Shown here in pieces: positions 7,455 to 15,692 of a stretch of 64,000 nt of DNA. The DNA lies in the NCBI GenBank assembly GCA_036563615.1, contig DATCMB010000023.1, positions 310,001 to 374,000 of the forward strand, given 5' to 3'. Under the pieces are notes generated by a model. The model was not told the DNA's origin. It searched no databases and saw only the letters and a program-made list of their open reading frames with translations. The translations under genes and the position numbers were made by a program. Within the stretch, counting starts at the first letter, position 1; every line of letters starts with the position of its first letter. The DNA comes from Candidatus Binatia bacterium (GTDB lineage: Bacteria; Desulfobacterota; Binatia; UBA12015).

Positions 7455-8471
7455 TCAGCGGACGCAGGGCTGGTTGGCGCTCGCGAACACGTTGTTGCGC
7501 CACCGGTTGTCGCCGCAGTTCGTCAGGCTCTCGTTCAGGTCGTAGTGCCTGTTGCCGTCGTTGTCGCGGTCGTTGTTGAGCGCGGCGTTGCGCGTCACGT
7601 GCGTGCCCGACTCGCTGAGCAGCGCGATGCCGTTCTCGCCGTTGCCGTTCGCCTGGTTGCGCGTGAGCCGGTTCTTCCGCCCGCGGACGAGGAGGATGCC
7701 GTCACCGTGGTTCTCGTCGGCGACGTTGCCCGTGAGGCGGGTTCCCTCCTCGCCGTCGATCCAGAAGCCCGTTTGGTTGCCCGTCGCGCTGTTATTCTTG
7801 ACGACGTTGCGTCCGCCGCCGGGCGTGAAGGGCCCTGCGCCGAGAAAGAACCCGAAGATGTGGTTGTCGCGCGCGGTGTTGCCCTGCAGCACGTTGCGCA
7901 GCCCGACGTCCACCACGAAGCCGGACGAGGCATTGAAGAATGCGTGGTTCCGCACCAGCCGGTTCCGGTCGGCGTGGATCAGGCGGAAACCCTCGCCGTC
8001 GTTCGCGATCGCCGTGTTCCCGGTCAGCCGATTCGCGTCGCTCTCGATGACGAAGCCCTCGCCGAGCGGGCCGAATCCGTCGTCGCTCAGCGCCGCCGTG
8101 ACGTTCTCGATCCGGTGCGAGCCCTCGCCGAGCACCTCGACGCCGATCGAGCAGTGCTGGACCGTGCCGTTGCGCACCACGGCGCGCTTGCCGACGACCA
8201 CGATCCCGCGCGCGGTGTTCACCCCCGCCTCGCGGCAGATCACCGAGAAGCCGTTCAGGTCGAGCGTCGCGGGTCCGACCACCGTGAGCGCCGGCGTCCC
8301 CGGCGGGCACTGCTCCAGGTCGCCCTGCAGCGTGACCTTCTCCTTCGGCCCGATGATGGCGCCGCACTGCACCTGGCCCCAGGCCTCGCCCGCGACGACG
8401 ACGAGCGCGAGCCCCAGCGCCGCGACGCGAGCGCGGCGCGCGCCGCGCGCGATTCGAACCAGTCGCTCCAT
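7455..8471 (-). CDS. Secreted right-handed parallel beta-helix protein
   Basis: 338 residues from ATG 8471, chosen over an upstream in-frame start (8501) because AAGGAGG sits just before it. The protein has a signal peptide (MERLVRIARGARRARVAALGLALVVVAGEAWG) and then repeated NosD/pectate-lyase-like turns such as NRLTGNTAIANDGEGFRL, NRLVRNHAFFNASSGFVV and NRLTRNQANGNGENGIAL, spaced about 23 residues. It ends with a Cys-containing NCGDNRWRNNVFASANQPC. Members of this fold bind or cleave surface polysaccharide or act as copper-site assembly factors; no catalytic motif is visible, so the role is unknown. The gene stands alone with a hairpin terminator behind it. Confidence 0.85.
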   Translation of the reverse strand: MERLVRIARGARRARVAALGLALVVVAGEAWGQVQCGAIIGPKEKVTLQGDLEQCPPGTPALTVVGPATLDLNGFSVICREAGVNTARGIVVVGKRAVVRNGTVQHCSIGVEVLGEGSHRIENVTAALSDDGFGPLGEGFVIESDANRLTGNTAIANDGEGFRLIHADRNRLVRNHAFFNASSGFVVDVGLRNVLQGNTARDNHIFGFFLGAGPFTPGGGRNVVKNNSATGNQTGFWIDGEEGTRLTGNVADENHGDGILLVRGRKNRLTRNQANGNGENGIALLSESGTHVTRNAALNNDRDNDGNRHYDLNESLTNCGDNRWRNNVFASANQPCVR

Positions 8472-8526
8472 GCTGTCCTCCTTCGACCTCGGCGGGCGCA
8501 TCCGAGCGCCCGTCTGGACGAGGAGG

Positions 8527-8545
8527 CGTGAGGAAGCGCCTCACG
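8527..8545 (-). terminator. Short hairpin after the ring-cleavage operon
   Basis: CGTGAGG and CCTCACG flank a 5-nt loop about 60 nt downstream of the FAH-fold hydrolase stop on the minus strand. No U tract is present. It may end the dioxygenase/monooxygenase/hydrolase transcript ahead of the beta-helix promoter. Confidence 0.4.
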
Positions 8546-8607
8546 ACGTGAGGGGGGCGTAAGGAGGATCCGGTCAGCGACGCTTCACGTCGAGGGCCAC
8601 GTCGGGC

Positions 8608-9435
8608 TCACACGCAGCGGTTGCGGATGCTCCCGATCCCTTCGATCCAGCTCTCGAGCACCTGCCCGGGCCGCAGCGCCCGCGGCGGCTTGCGCACGAA
8701 CCCCACGCCCGCCGGCGTACCCGTGAAGATGACGTCGCCCGGCAGCAGCGGCAGCACGGCGGAGAGCTCGGCGATGAGCTTCGGCACCGGGAAGATGAGG
8801 TCCGACGTGCGCGCATCCTGCACGACCTCGCCGTCGACCGAGCAGCCGAGCGCGAGGTCGCCGGGGTTCGGCACCTCGTCGCAGGTGACGAGCCAGGGGC
8901 CCATCGGGCCGTAGCCGCGGCGCGACTTGCCGAGCGAGAACTGCGCGCCGGCCGCGAACTGGAGGTGGCGGTCGCTGATGTCCTGGCCGACGGTGAGGCC
9001 GGCGACGTGCGACCAGGCGTCGCCCTCGCGCACGCGGTCGGCGCGCGTGCCGATCACGACGACGAGCTCGACCTCCCAGTCGACCGCCTCACCGACGATC
9101 TCGACGTCGTCGAACGGACCCGCGAGCGAGGCGGGGAACTTCGTGAACGTGGCCGGCACCGCGGGGATCGGCAGGCCCGCTTCCTCGGCGTGGCTGCGGT
9201 AGTTGAGGCCGATCGCGAAGACCTGTCGCGGTGCCGGCACCGGACACCGCAGATCGGCCTCGACGAGCGGTGCGGTGCCGCTCTTCACGGTCGCGGCCCA
9301 GTCGACGAACGCGCGCCAGTCGGTGAACACGCTCATGGGGTCGGGACCGAAGCGGCCGCCGCTGGCTTCAGCGACGTCGGCGACCTTGTCGTCGAGGATC
9401 AGCGCGGCGCGGCCGCGTACGTTGGCGAGCTTCAT
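8608..9435 (-). CDS. Fumarylacetoacetate hydrolase (FAH) family protein
   Basis: 275 residues from ATG 9435, overlapping the upstream monooxygenase stop by 4 nt. The family signature is plain: VFAIGLNYRSHAEEAG, FTKFPASLAGP, the metal-binding DWEVELVVVIG (Glu-x-Glu), GLTVGQDISDRHLQ, GPMGPWLVTCDEV and the C-terminal GDVIFTGTPAGVGF. FAH-fold enzymes use Mg or Mn to cleave C-C bonds next to a 1,3-diketone, or to hydrate or decarboxylate aromatic catabolites (HpcE, acylpyruvases). As last gene of the operon it probably processes the ring-cleavage product of the extradiol dioxygenase. The long in-frame extension upstream of 9435 runs through the monooxygenase gene and is not real. Confidence 0.88.
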   Translation of the reverse strand: MKLANVRGRAALILDDKVADVAEASGGRFGPDPMSVFTDWRAFVDWAATVKSGTAPLVEADLRCPVPAPRQVFAIGLNYRSHAEEAGLPIPAVPATFTKFPASLAGPFDDVEIVGEAVDWEVELVVVIGTRADRVREGDAWSHVAGLTVGQDISDRHLQFAAGAQFSLGKSRRGYGPMGPWLVTCDEVPNPGDLALGCSVDGEVVQDARTSDLIFPVPKLIAELSAVLPLLPGDVIFTGTPAGVGFVRKPPRALRPGQVLESWIEGIGSIRNRCV

Positions 9436-10925
9436 GACGTCAAATCCTTCCTGAGGTCGTCGAGCAGCGCGGTCGCCGACGCGGCGTCGGCTGCCGTGCC
9501 ATAAAGATAAAAGTCTGGTCGTTGCAGCGCGCACGCAACGTGGTGCTCGCCGAACCAGCGCTCGAGCACGGGATCCGGCTCGGTCACGGCAACCACGTCG
9601 CCGCCGATCCGCGAGAACCACGCGCGCTGGTCGGCGCCGATGGCGTCGGGATCGACCCCACGCAGCACGAGACGCCAGCCGGGGCCGTAGACGTCGTCGA
9701 AGAACCTCCCGCCGACGCGGCCCTGCACGAAACGCTTCCCGGCATGCGGCGCCGCCGGATGGATCAGCCCGCTCGTGAGGCCGGGCAGCTCGGGAGCCGG
9801 CGAGGTGCCGTCGACCAAAGCCGACATCGCCGCGTCGCGCGCGGCCGCCTGCGCTTCGTCGGCCATGCAGATGACCTTGCCGAGCTCCACCGAGAAGTGG
9901 ATGACGGCCTCGACCGACGGCAGGCGCTCGGCCTGGTACGTGTCGAGGAGCGACTCCGGCGCGAGCCCGCGCAGCACGAGGTCGAGCTTCCACGCGAGGT
10001 TGGCCGCGTCGCGAAGCCCTGCACAGAGCCCCTGTCCGGCGAACGGCGGCATCAGGTGCGCGGCGTCGCCGGCGAGGAGCACGCGTCCCGTGCGCCAGCG
10101 CTCGGCGTAGCGGGCGTTGAACGTGTAGACGGCGTGGCGCTCGAGCCGGGCGTTGCCAGGGTGGACGTCCCACGGCGCGAGGAGCTCCCAGGCGCGACGC
10201 TCGCAGTTCAGCTCGTCGAGCGACTCGTGCGGCAGCCGCATGAACTCCCAGCGGCGGCGCCCTGGACCGCCGGACACGGCCGTCGTCGGTCGCCTCGGGT
10301 CGCAGACCTGCAGGTTGACCGGATCGAAGACGCGCGGCTCGTTCAACATCACGTCGACGATCAGCCAGTCGTAGGAGAAGCCGAAATCCGTGACCGGCGC
10401 ACCGACGAGCGTGCGAACCTTGCTCTTGGCGCCGTCGCAGCCCACGGCGTAGCGTGCGACGACGTCGCCGACGACGACGTGGTCGTCACGCTGCTCGAGG
10501 CTCGTCACCTCGACGCCGCGTCGAACGTCGACGCCGAGCCGTAACGCTCGATCCAGGAGGAGCGCCTCGAGCTCCGGCTGGTTGAACATCGACGACATCG
10601 GCCAGCCGGACGGTCCGTTGCCGTGCCGGCCGAAGCGCAGCAGCACGGTGCCGGCCGCGTTGCGCCACTCGTAGATCTCCGCGGGCTCGGTGATCGCGCG
10701 CAGCTGCTCGCCGATCCCGCACGTCTGCAGGATGCGCCCGACCTCGTCGTCGAAGTGTACCGCGCGCGGCAGCGGGTAGGGCTCGGGCTGGCGCTCGAGC
10801 ACCACGACGCTGCGGCCGAGCTGGCGGAGCAGGATCGCGAGCGCGCTGCCGACCGGTCCGCAGCCGACGATGGCGACGTCGAATGCCTCGACCACGTCGG
10901 CGTCGACCCCTTCGCGTGTGACCAT
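9432..10925 (-). CDS. FAD-dependent aromatic monooxygenase (MhpA/PheA-like)
   Basis: 497 residues, typical for group A flavoprotein hydroxylases. It has the FAD-binding GxGxxG in FDVAIVGCGPVGSALAILLRQLG (about 15-37), the DG-type segment YAVGCDGAKSKVRTLVG, and the second FAD motif VLLAGDAAHLMPPFAGQGLCAGLRDAANLAWKL. The C-terminal 120 residues resemble the thioredoxin-like tail of the phenol hydroxylase group. It would ortho-hydroxylate a phenolic or 3-hydroxyphenyl compound with NAD(P)H and O2, giving the catechol for the neighbouring dioxygenase. The 8-nt gap to the dioxygenase stop is AT-rich, and no Shine-Dalgarno sequence is visible before ATG 10925. Confidence 0.88.
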   Translation of the reverse strand: MVTREGVDADVVEAFDVAIVGCGPVGSALAILLRQLGRSVVVLERQPEPYPLPRAVHFDDEVGRILQTCGIGEQLRAITEPAEIYEWRNAAGTVLLRFGRHGNGPSGWPMSSMFNQPELEALLLDRALRLGVDVRRGVEVTSLEQRDDHVVVGDVVARYAVGCDGAKSKVRTLVGAPVTDFGFSYDWLIVDVMLNEPRVFDPVNLQVCDPRRPTTAVSGGPGRRRWEFMRLPHESLDELNCERRAWELLAPWDVHPGNARLERHAVYTFNARYAERWRTGRVLLAGDAAHLMPPFAGQGLCAGLRDAANLAWKLDLVLRGLAPESLLDTYQAERLPSVEAVIHFSVELGKVICMADEAQAAARDAAMSALVDGTSPAPELPGLTSGLIHPAAPHAGKRFVQGRVGGRFFDDVYGPGWRLVLRGVDPDAIGADQRAWFSRIGGDVVAVTEPDPVLERWFGEHHVACALQRPDFYLYGTAADAASATALLDDLRKDLTS

Positions 10926-10933
10926 TTTTAATA

Positions 10934-11797
10934 TTAACGCAGGGTCTGGTGGCCCCAGATGCTCCTTTGGTCGTAGCGACGGTTCTGCTTCCAGGGCTCA
11001 ATGATGACCTTGGCGCCGTGGCCGACCTCGACGTGGAACCCGGCGGGGCTCGCGACGTAGAAGCTGAACATGCCGTCGTTGGGGTGGCGGCCGAGACCGT
11101 TGGGGATCGCGAGGTTCGTCTGCCAAACGCGATCGAACGCGCGACCGACGTCGTCCATCGCGTTGGTTTCGAGCATGATGTGGTGCAGCTTCTGCGGCAG
11201 CTCGACGGGCACCTGGGCGAGAGCCATCGAATGGTGCCGCGCGTTGCAGTGGTAGAAGCGCACCTCGAGCTCGAATCCGGGCGCGAGCTCCATTTCGAGC
11301 CAGTCGGATTGACGCATGCCGAGACCGTCGACCAGGAAGCGGTGCGACTCGTCGAAGCGCGACGTCGCGAGCACGACGTGCCCGAGGCCGACGCCTTCGG
11401 TGTGGAAGCCACCCGGGACGAGCGGCGACTCGAACGGCGTCGGGGCGTTCTCGAGGCCAAGGACGAGCTCGACCGGTATGCCCCACGGCGGAAGCGTTCG
11501 CGCGACGCGCGACGCTTTGCGGGCCGACGCGTCTCCGTCCGTCACCTCGAAGCCGGCCGCTCGCAGTCGGGCGACGAAGCGCTCGAACGCGTCGGCGTTC
11601 GCGACCTCGAAGCCGACGTAGGCCGCGTCGTTCGCCGCTCCCGGCTCGACGATGATGCGCCGCGCCTTGCCGTCGCTGCGCCAGGTGTGCGGCGCGTCGC
11701 CCGGCACGAGGCCGATCACGTCCCCGAAGAAGCCGTCGAGCGTCGAAGGGTCGGGCACCTCGATGCCCACGTAGGCCAGCTCAAGCTCAGATTTCAT
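10934..11797 (-). CDS. VOC-family extradiol ring-cleavage dioxygenase (BphC-like)
   Basis: 287 residues with two vicinal-oxygen-chelate halves. All landmarks of 2,3-dihydroxybiphenyl 1,2-dioxygenases are present: Fe ligands His140 (GLGHVVL), His206 (KLHHIML) and Glu257 (FHVEVGH), and the active-site residues His188/His189 (CNARHHSMAL), His238 (GRHPNDG) and Tyr247 (FSFYVASP). The enzyme should therefore be an active meta-cleaving dioxygenase of substituted catechols. It is the first gene of the operon, so its promoter lies between 11798 and 11897, where two copies of a TTGATCA-x2-TGATA element sit. TGGAGC precedes ATG 11797. Confidence 0.9.
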   Translation of the reverse strand: MKSELELAYVGIEVPDPSTLDGFFGDVIGLVPGDAPHTWRSDGKARRIIVEPGAANDAAYVGFEVANADAFERFVARLRAAGFEVTDGDASARKASRVARTLPPWGIPVELVLGLENAPTPFESPLVPGGFHTEGVGLGHVVLATSRFDESHRFLVDGLGMRQSDWLEMELAPGFELEVRFYHCNARHHSMALAQVPVELPQKLHHIMLETNAMDDVGRAFDRVWQTNLAIPNGLGRHPNDGMFSFYVASPAGFHVEVGHGAKVIIEPWKQNRRYDQRSIWGHQTLR

Positions 11798-11841
11798 GGC
11801 GATGCTCCATTGCGCTGGAACGGATCGGTCGGTGGGCTAGT

Positions 11842-11889
11842 TTGATCAAATGATAAGGAATCTGTCAAGATCGTTGATCATGTGATAGA
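11842..11889. promoter_or_regulatory. Two direct-repeat operators between TetR gene and catabolic operon
   Basis: TTGATCAAATGATAAG (11842-11857) and TTGATCATGTGATAGA (11874-11889) share TTGATCA-x2-TGATA with a 32-bp repeat distance, about three helical turns. They are the only AT-rich stretch of the divergent intergenic region. The second copy ends 8 nt before the TetR start and the first is 44 nt from the dioxygenase start, ideal for autorepression plus operon repression. Confidence 0.7.
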
Positions 11890-11897
11890 GTCGAACC

Positions 11898-12533
11898 ATG
11901 CCGCGCCGCCGTCGCACGCCCGAACGCGAAACCCGCCCGTCCGCCGACGCCACCCGAGAGCGGATCCTCGAAGCCGCGATCGAGCTGTTCTCGGAGCGCT
12001 CGTACGACGGCGCCACGCTGCGCGACATCGCCGCCCGCGCCGGCGTGACGCAGCCGCTGCTCAACTACCACTACCGCTCGAAGGACGACCTCTGGCGCGC
12101 GGCGGTCGACGCGCTGTTCGAGCGGCTACGCGCGACGCTGGCGCAGCGGACGGAAGGGCTCCGCGGCGTCGACGCCGTCACGACCGCCAGGCTGCTCGTC
12201 CGGGAGTTCGTCGTCTTCTCGGCGCGCAACCCGCAGCTTCACCGCCTGATCACGCAGGAGTGCAAGGCCGACGGCGAGCGGCTCGACTACCTGGTCGAGA
12301 ACCACGTGCGACCGCTCTACGACGCCACCGTCGCGCTGTTCGAGCAGCTGTCAAGCACAGGAGCGCTGCCCAAGGTGGCGCCCGTCCACCTGTACTACCT
12401 GCTGACCGGCGCAGGGACGACGATGTTCGTCCTCGCTCCCGAGTGCCGCCGGCTGTCGGGCGTCGACCCGTTTGCGGACGAGGTCATCGAAGCGCACGCC
12501 GACGCGGTGTGCGCGGTGCTGTTCGGGGATTGA
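11898..12533 (+). CDS. TetR-family transcriptional regulator
   Basis: 211 residues. The N-terminal DNA-binding domain is clear: ATRERILEAAIELFSERSYDGATLRDIAARAGVTQPLLNYHYRSKDDLWRAAVDALF (about 20-75). The rest is a helical ligand-binding domain of ordinary size. The gene is divergent from the aromatic ring-cleavage operon, and the 100-nt gap carries two identical-core operators, so it most probably represses that operon and itself and is released by a pathway compound. No strong ribosome site precedes ATG 11898. It converges with the L,D-transpeptidase gene, whose stop lies 18 nt downstream. Confidence 0.9.
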   Translation: MPRRRRTPERETRPSADATRERILEAAIELFSERSYDGATLRDIAARAGVTQPLLNYHYRSKDDLWRAAVDALFERLRATLAQRTEGLRGVDAVTTARLLVREFVVFSARNPQLHRLITQECKADGERLDYLVENHVRPLYDATVALFEQLSSTGALPKVAPVHLYYLLTGAGTTMFVLAPECRRLSGVDPFADEVIEAHADAVCAVLFGD

Positions 12534-12550
12534 GCCCGCCGCGTCCGCCG

Positions 12551-13975
12551 CTACGACCGCGGCGCGCTCTCCGCCGAGCGCACGCTCACGGTCGGCGTCC
12601 GCCGGCGCGCGCACGCCGCTCCGTACCCCGAGCTGCACGCGCGCTCGTAGAACGTCGCCGCCTGCTGCACCTCACCGCGTCGCTCGTGCAGCTCGGCGAG
12701 CAGCTCGCAGCCGCCGGGGTCGCCCGCGTCGCACGAGCCGCGCGCGAAACGCAGCGCGTTGTCGAGGTCGGCCGTGCCGTAGATCTGCGCGAGCCGGAAG
12801 CAGTCGTAGGCGGCCCAGCCGCGGCAGCTCGACGACAGCTGGCTCACGGCCCGTCGCCGCAGGCGGTCGACCTGCTTCTCGCTGCAGGCGTCGGGCTGCT
12901 CGGGGTAGATCAGACGGTCGGTGCAGAGCTGGGCGAGGCGCGCGCAGCCGTGGCCGTCGCCGGCGTCGCACGCGGCGCGCGCGAGCTTCGCCGCTCGCGA
13001 CGTATCGAGACGGAAGCCGTCGTCCGCGAGCAGCAGCTCGCCGAGCGCGCTGCAGCCGAGCGCTTCGCCGCGACGGCACGCGTCGCCGAGCAGCGTCCAG
13101 GCCTTCGTCACGTCGCGCTCGACGCCGCGTCCTTCGCCGTACAGCACGCCCGCCCGCGTGCAGCTCGCGAGATCGCCGGCGCGGCACTTGGCCTCGCAGT
13201 CGGCGGCGTCGTAGGCGCGGCACTTCGGCTCCTTGGCGAGCTTTAGCTTGACCTGCGTGGGCTCTGCCGTATCGACGTCGGCGAGCGCGAACGGCGCGAG
13301 AGCGCGCGCGATGTCGGCATAGAGCTCGGCGAGCCAAGGCGGCCTTCGCCCGACGCGCTTCAGCGCGACGCTCGCATCGACTCGGCGCAGGTCCATCGGG
13401 CTGATCACGACCAACAGGTTCTCGATGCCGATCCGCTCCGCGAGCGCGAACAGCTCCTCGATCGCCTCGTTCCCGATGGGCAGGCAGCCGACCGACACGC
13501 GGTCGCCGTGGATCATGATGTCGCCGCCGAGCCGCGTGCGGCCTTCCTCGCTCGCCCGCGCCTGGTCGAAGGCGTTCGGGTAGTCGAGGCGCAGCGACAG
13601 GTGGTAGGCGCTGCGCGGGTTGAGCGCGGTCACGCGGTAGATGCCCTCCGGCACCTGACGATCGCCCTGGCGCAGCTTGGGCCCGAGCCGACCACTCGTC
13701 GCCTGCACGAGGTAGGAGCGCACGAAGCGCCAGCCGCTGTTCTGGTCGTTCGCGGCCCAGAGCTCGAGCCGGCCCTCGTCCTTCAGCGCGACGAGCGTCA
13801 CCGCGCGTGGCGGGTAGAGGACACCGCGTGCGGCAAAGCGTCCGGCAAGCCGCGCCTCGGCGTCGTAGAGCGCGACCTGCGTCGATGCGGAGCGCGCTCC
13901 GAGGAGCGCCGGGAGCACGACCAGCAGCGCCAGCAAGCGCCCACACCCCGACCGGCTCCGTGCCCTCCACTGCAT
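12551..13975 (-). CDS. L,D-transpeptidase (YkuD-like) with Sel1-type repeats
   Basis: 474 residues. A signal sequence (about 1-30, RLLALLVVLPALLGARSAS) precedes a YkuD domain (about 50-200) with the catalytic block IMIHGDRVSVGC, in which His156 and Cys164 fit the HGx-SxGC active site of peptidoglycan L,D-transpeptidases and of the DUF2778/ErfK branch. Residues about 255-460 hold Sel1-like helical repeats with many cysteines (CRAGDLASCTRAGVLYGEGRGVERD, CDAGDGHGCARLAQLC, CDAGDPGGCELLAEL), the Cys-rich version common in myxobacteria-like secreted proteins. It should act in the periplasm on the cell wall, with the repeats giving protein contacts. The fusion order (enzyme first, repeats last) is unusual. 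Confidence 0.82.
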   Translation of the reverse strand: MQWRARSRSGCGRLLALLVVLPALLGARSASTQVALYDAEARLAGRFAARGVLYPPRAVTLVALKDEGRLELWAANDQNSGWRFVRSYLVQATSGRLGPKLRQGDRQVPEGIYRVTALNPRSAYHLSLRLDYPNAFDQARASEEGRTRLGGDIMIHGDRVSVGCLPIGNEAIEELFALAERIGIENLLVVISPMDLRRVDASVALKRVGRRPPWLAELYADIARALAPFALADVDTAEPTQVKLKLAKEPKCRAYDAADCEAKCRAGDLASCTRAGVLYGEGRGVERDVTKAWTLLGDACRRGEALGCSALGELLLADDGFRLDTSRAAKLARAACDAGDGHGCARLAQLCTDRLIYPEQPDACSEKQVDRLRRRAVSQLSSSCRGWAAYDCFRLAQIYGTADLDNALRFARGSCDAGDPGGCELLAELHERRGEVQQAATFYERACSSGYGAACARRRTPTVSVRSAESAPRS

Positions 13976-14064
13976 CCGTGCGTCGTCGCCACCGCACCGC
14001 GCGCGGTGCCGGTCAGCGCCGCACCGCGGTAGCGCTAGCGCGGCAGCGATGTCAAGTAACCCAC

Positions 14065-15600
14065 GTGACCTGGCGTGTCCTGATCGGCCTGCTCCTCGTG
14101 CTCGACGCCGTCGCCCCCGACGCCCGCGCGGAGCGTCTGCAGGTGTGCGGCTTCGGCTTTCACAGCCCGGACGAGCTCGCCGCGTTCGAGAGAAACCTGC
14201 CGCCGACGGACTTCGAGTTCATCGACCTGAGCCCGCCGCCGCTCGGCGTGGCGCCGTCGGACGCGAGCGACGAGTACGGCTGGCTGCAGGGCGCCTGCCG
14301 GCAGGACCTGCGCTGCGAGGTGGTGGTCTTCTCGGGCGAGTTCGCGGGGCGGTTCTTCGGAAGCTGCGGACGGTCGCTGAGCCTGCAGGCGCTGGAGGAG
14401 GCGTCCTGCCAGGCGCGCTGCGACGGCCTCTTCCACGCGCCGCGCGAGGTCTTCCTGCTCGCCTGCAACACCCTCGCGACCAAGGACGAGGACATGCGCT
14501 CGCCCGAGGCGTACCTCCAGGTGCTGCTCGACCACGGCTTCGACCGGGCAACGGCCGAGCGCGTGGTCGCGATGCGCTACGGCCCGCTCGGACCGACGTT
14601 CCGCGAGGCGTTGCGACGCGTCTTCATGGACGTGCCGCGCATCTACGGCTTCTCCTCGGTCGCGCCGCTCGGGCGATACACGGCGCCGATGCTCGACAAG
14701 TACTTCCGCAGGGTCGGCGACTACCGCCGCCACCTCGAGCAGATCTCGCGCGGAGGTCCGCCGAACCGCGCCCTCGCGGCGGCGTTCGCCGGAACGAGCC
14801 TCGTCGAGACCACGGGCCTCTCGCGCGACGAGCCCGCGGCCGCGGATCGCGACCTGATCTGCGCGCTCTACGACGAGCGGCAGCCGGTCGTGCGCCGGCT
14901 CGAGATCGTTCGCGACCTCGTCGCGCGTCCGGACGTGCTGTCGTTCGTCCCGAGCATCCAGGTGTTCATCGACCGCCATCCCGAGGAGGAGATGTCGCGC
15001 GACGAGCGGCGCGTGTTCGAGGAGATCAAGGCGGACCAGGCCGCGCGCGACAGCGTGGTCGCGCTCGTGCACCAGCTCGACGTCTCCGCGCTCAAGCTCG
15101 AGCTCGGCCACTTCGCCGTGCACATGGGCTGGCTGCCGCAGCCGGAGTTCCGCGCGCTCGTGATCGAGAGCGTGCGCGAGCTCCTGCGCCGCCCGCTCAC
15201 GAACGAGGTCGTCGACGTGATGTGCGAGGTGCCGAAGCACGAGAGCGTCGGCGACGAGTTCACGCTCGAGGACGTTCCGGCGGGGCTGTTCCGCGAGCCG
15301 GAGGGGATTCGCTTGGTGTCGTGCCTCGCGCTGCCGGGCGACGAGGTGAGCGAGCGCTTCGAGGCCGCGCTCGTCTCCGACGATCCCGAGCTACGCCTCT
15401 GGGCGGCGCATGCGCTGTCACGTCGCCTGCCGCTCTCCGAAACCGTGCTGCTGCGGATCACCGAGCACCTCGACGATCCGTCGCCCGACGTCCGCGTGCG
15501 CCTCGAGTGGATCTTCCGCGCGCAGCGTCCCATGCCGCGCGACGTGCAGCGCGCGGTCAAGCGCAAGCTTCCGGGTCTTGCGAAGGAGATGGGCTGGTGA
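14065..15600 (+). CDS. Secreted protein with caspase/CHAT-like head and HEAT-like tail (uncertain)
   Basis: 511 residues from GTG 14065, the first start in front of a signal peptide (TWRVLIGLLLVLDAVAPDARA); the frame is open further upstream over the transpeptidase gene. Residues about 20-220 contain EVVVFSGEFAGRFFG and, 45 residues on, REVFLLACNTLATKDEDMRSPEAYL, then RVFMDVPRIYGFSSVAPLG. The spacing of a first small-residue loop and an LLACNT strand recalls caspase/CHAT-type peptidases (His then Cys), but the expected His is Glu here. The C-terminal third reads like HEAT or vitellogenin-type repeats (DDPELRLWAAHALSRRLPLSE, DDPSPDVRVRLEWIFRA). The function is unknown; the peptidase idea is inference. 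Confidence 0.75.
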   Translation: MTWRVLIGLLLVLDAVAPDARAERLQVCGFGFHSPDELAAFERNLPPTDFEFIDLSPPPLGVAPSDASDEYGWLQGACRQDLRCEVVVFSGEFAGRFFGSCGRSLSLQALEEASCQARCDGLFHAPREVFLLACNTLATKDEDMRSPEAYLQVLLDHGFDRATAERVVAMRYGPLGPTFREALRRVFMDVPRIYGFSSVAPLGRYTAPMLDKYFRRVGDYRRHLEQISRGGPPNRALAAAFAGTSLVETTGLSRDEPAAADRDLICALYDERQPVVRRLEIVRDLVARPDVLSFVPSIQVFIDRHPEEEMSRDERRVFEEIKADQAARDSVVALVHQLDVSALKLELGHFAVHMGWLPQPEFRALVIESVRELLRRPLTNEVVDVMCEVPKHESVGDEFTLEDVPAGLFREPEGIRLVSCLALPGDEVSERFEAALVSDDPELRLWAAHALSRRLPLSETVLLRITEHLDDPSPDVRVRLEWIFRAQRPMPRDVQRAVKRKLPGLAKEMGW

Positions 15601-15626
15601 TCCGAGAAGCGAGGCGGCCGCCAGCC

Positions 15627-15663
15627 GCGTGTCGCAACACGGCGTTGCCGTGCTGCCGCACGC
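15627..15663. terminator. Imperfect hairpin between convergent genes
   Basis: GCGTGTCGCAACACGG (15627-15642) pairs with 15648-15663 with three mismatches around a 5-nt loop. It sits in the 92-nt gap between two converging genes, so it may serve both. There is no U tract. Confidence 0.4.
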
Positions 15664-15692
15664 GAACGCCTCAGGCGGCTGGCGCCGCTCGC

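Noticed and set aside
7455..8471. NosD copper-assembly protein
   Set aside because: The beta-helix repeats resemble NosD, but no nos genes are near and the fold is shared by many surface proteins, so only the fold is claimed.
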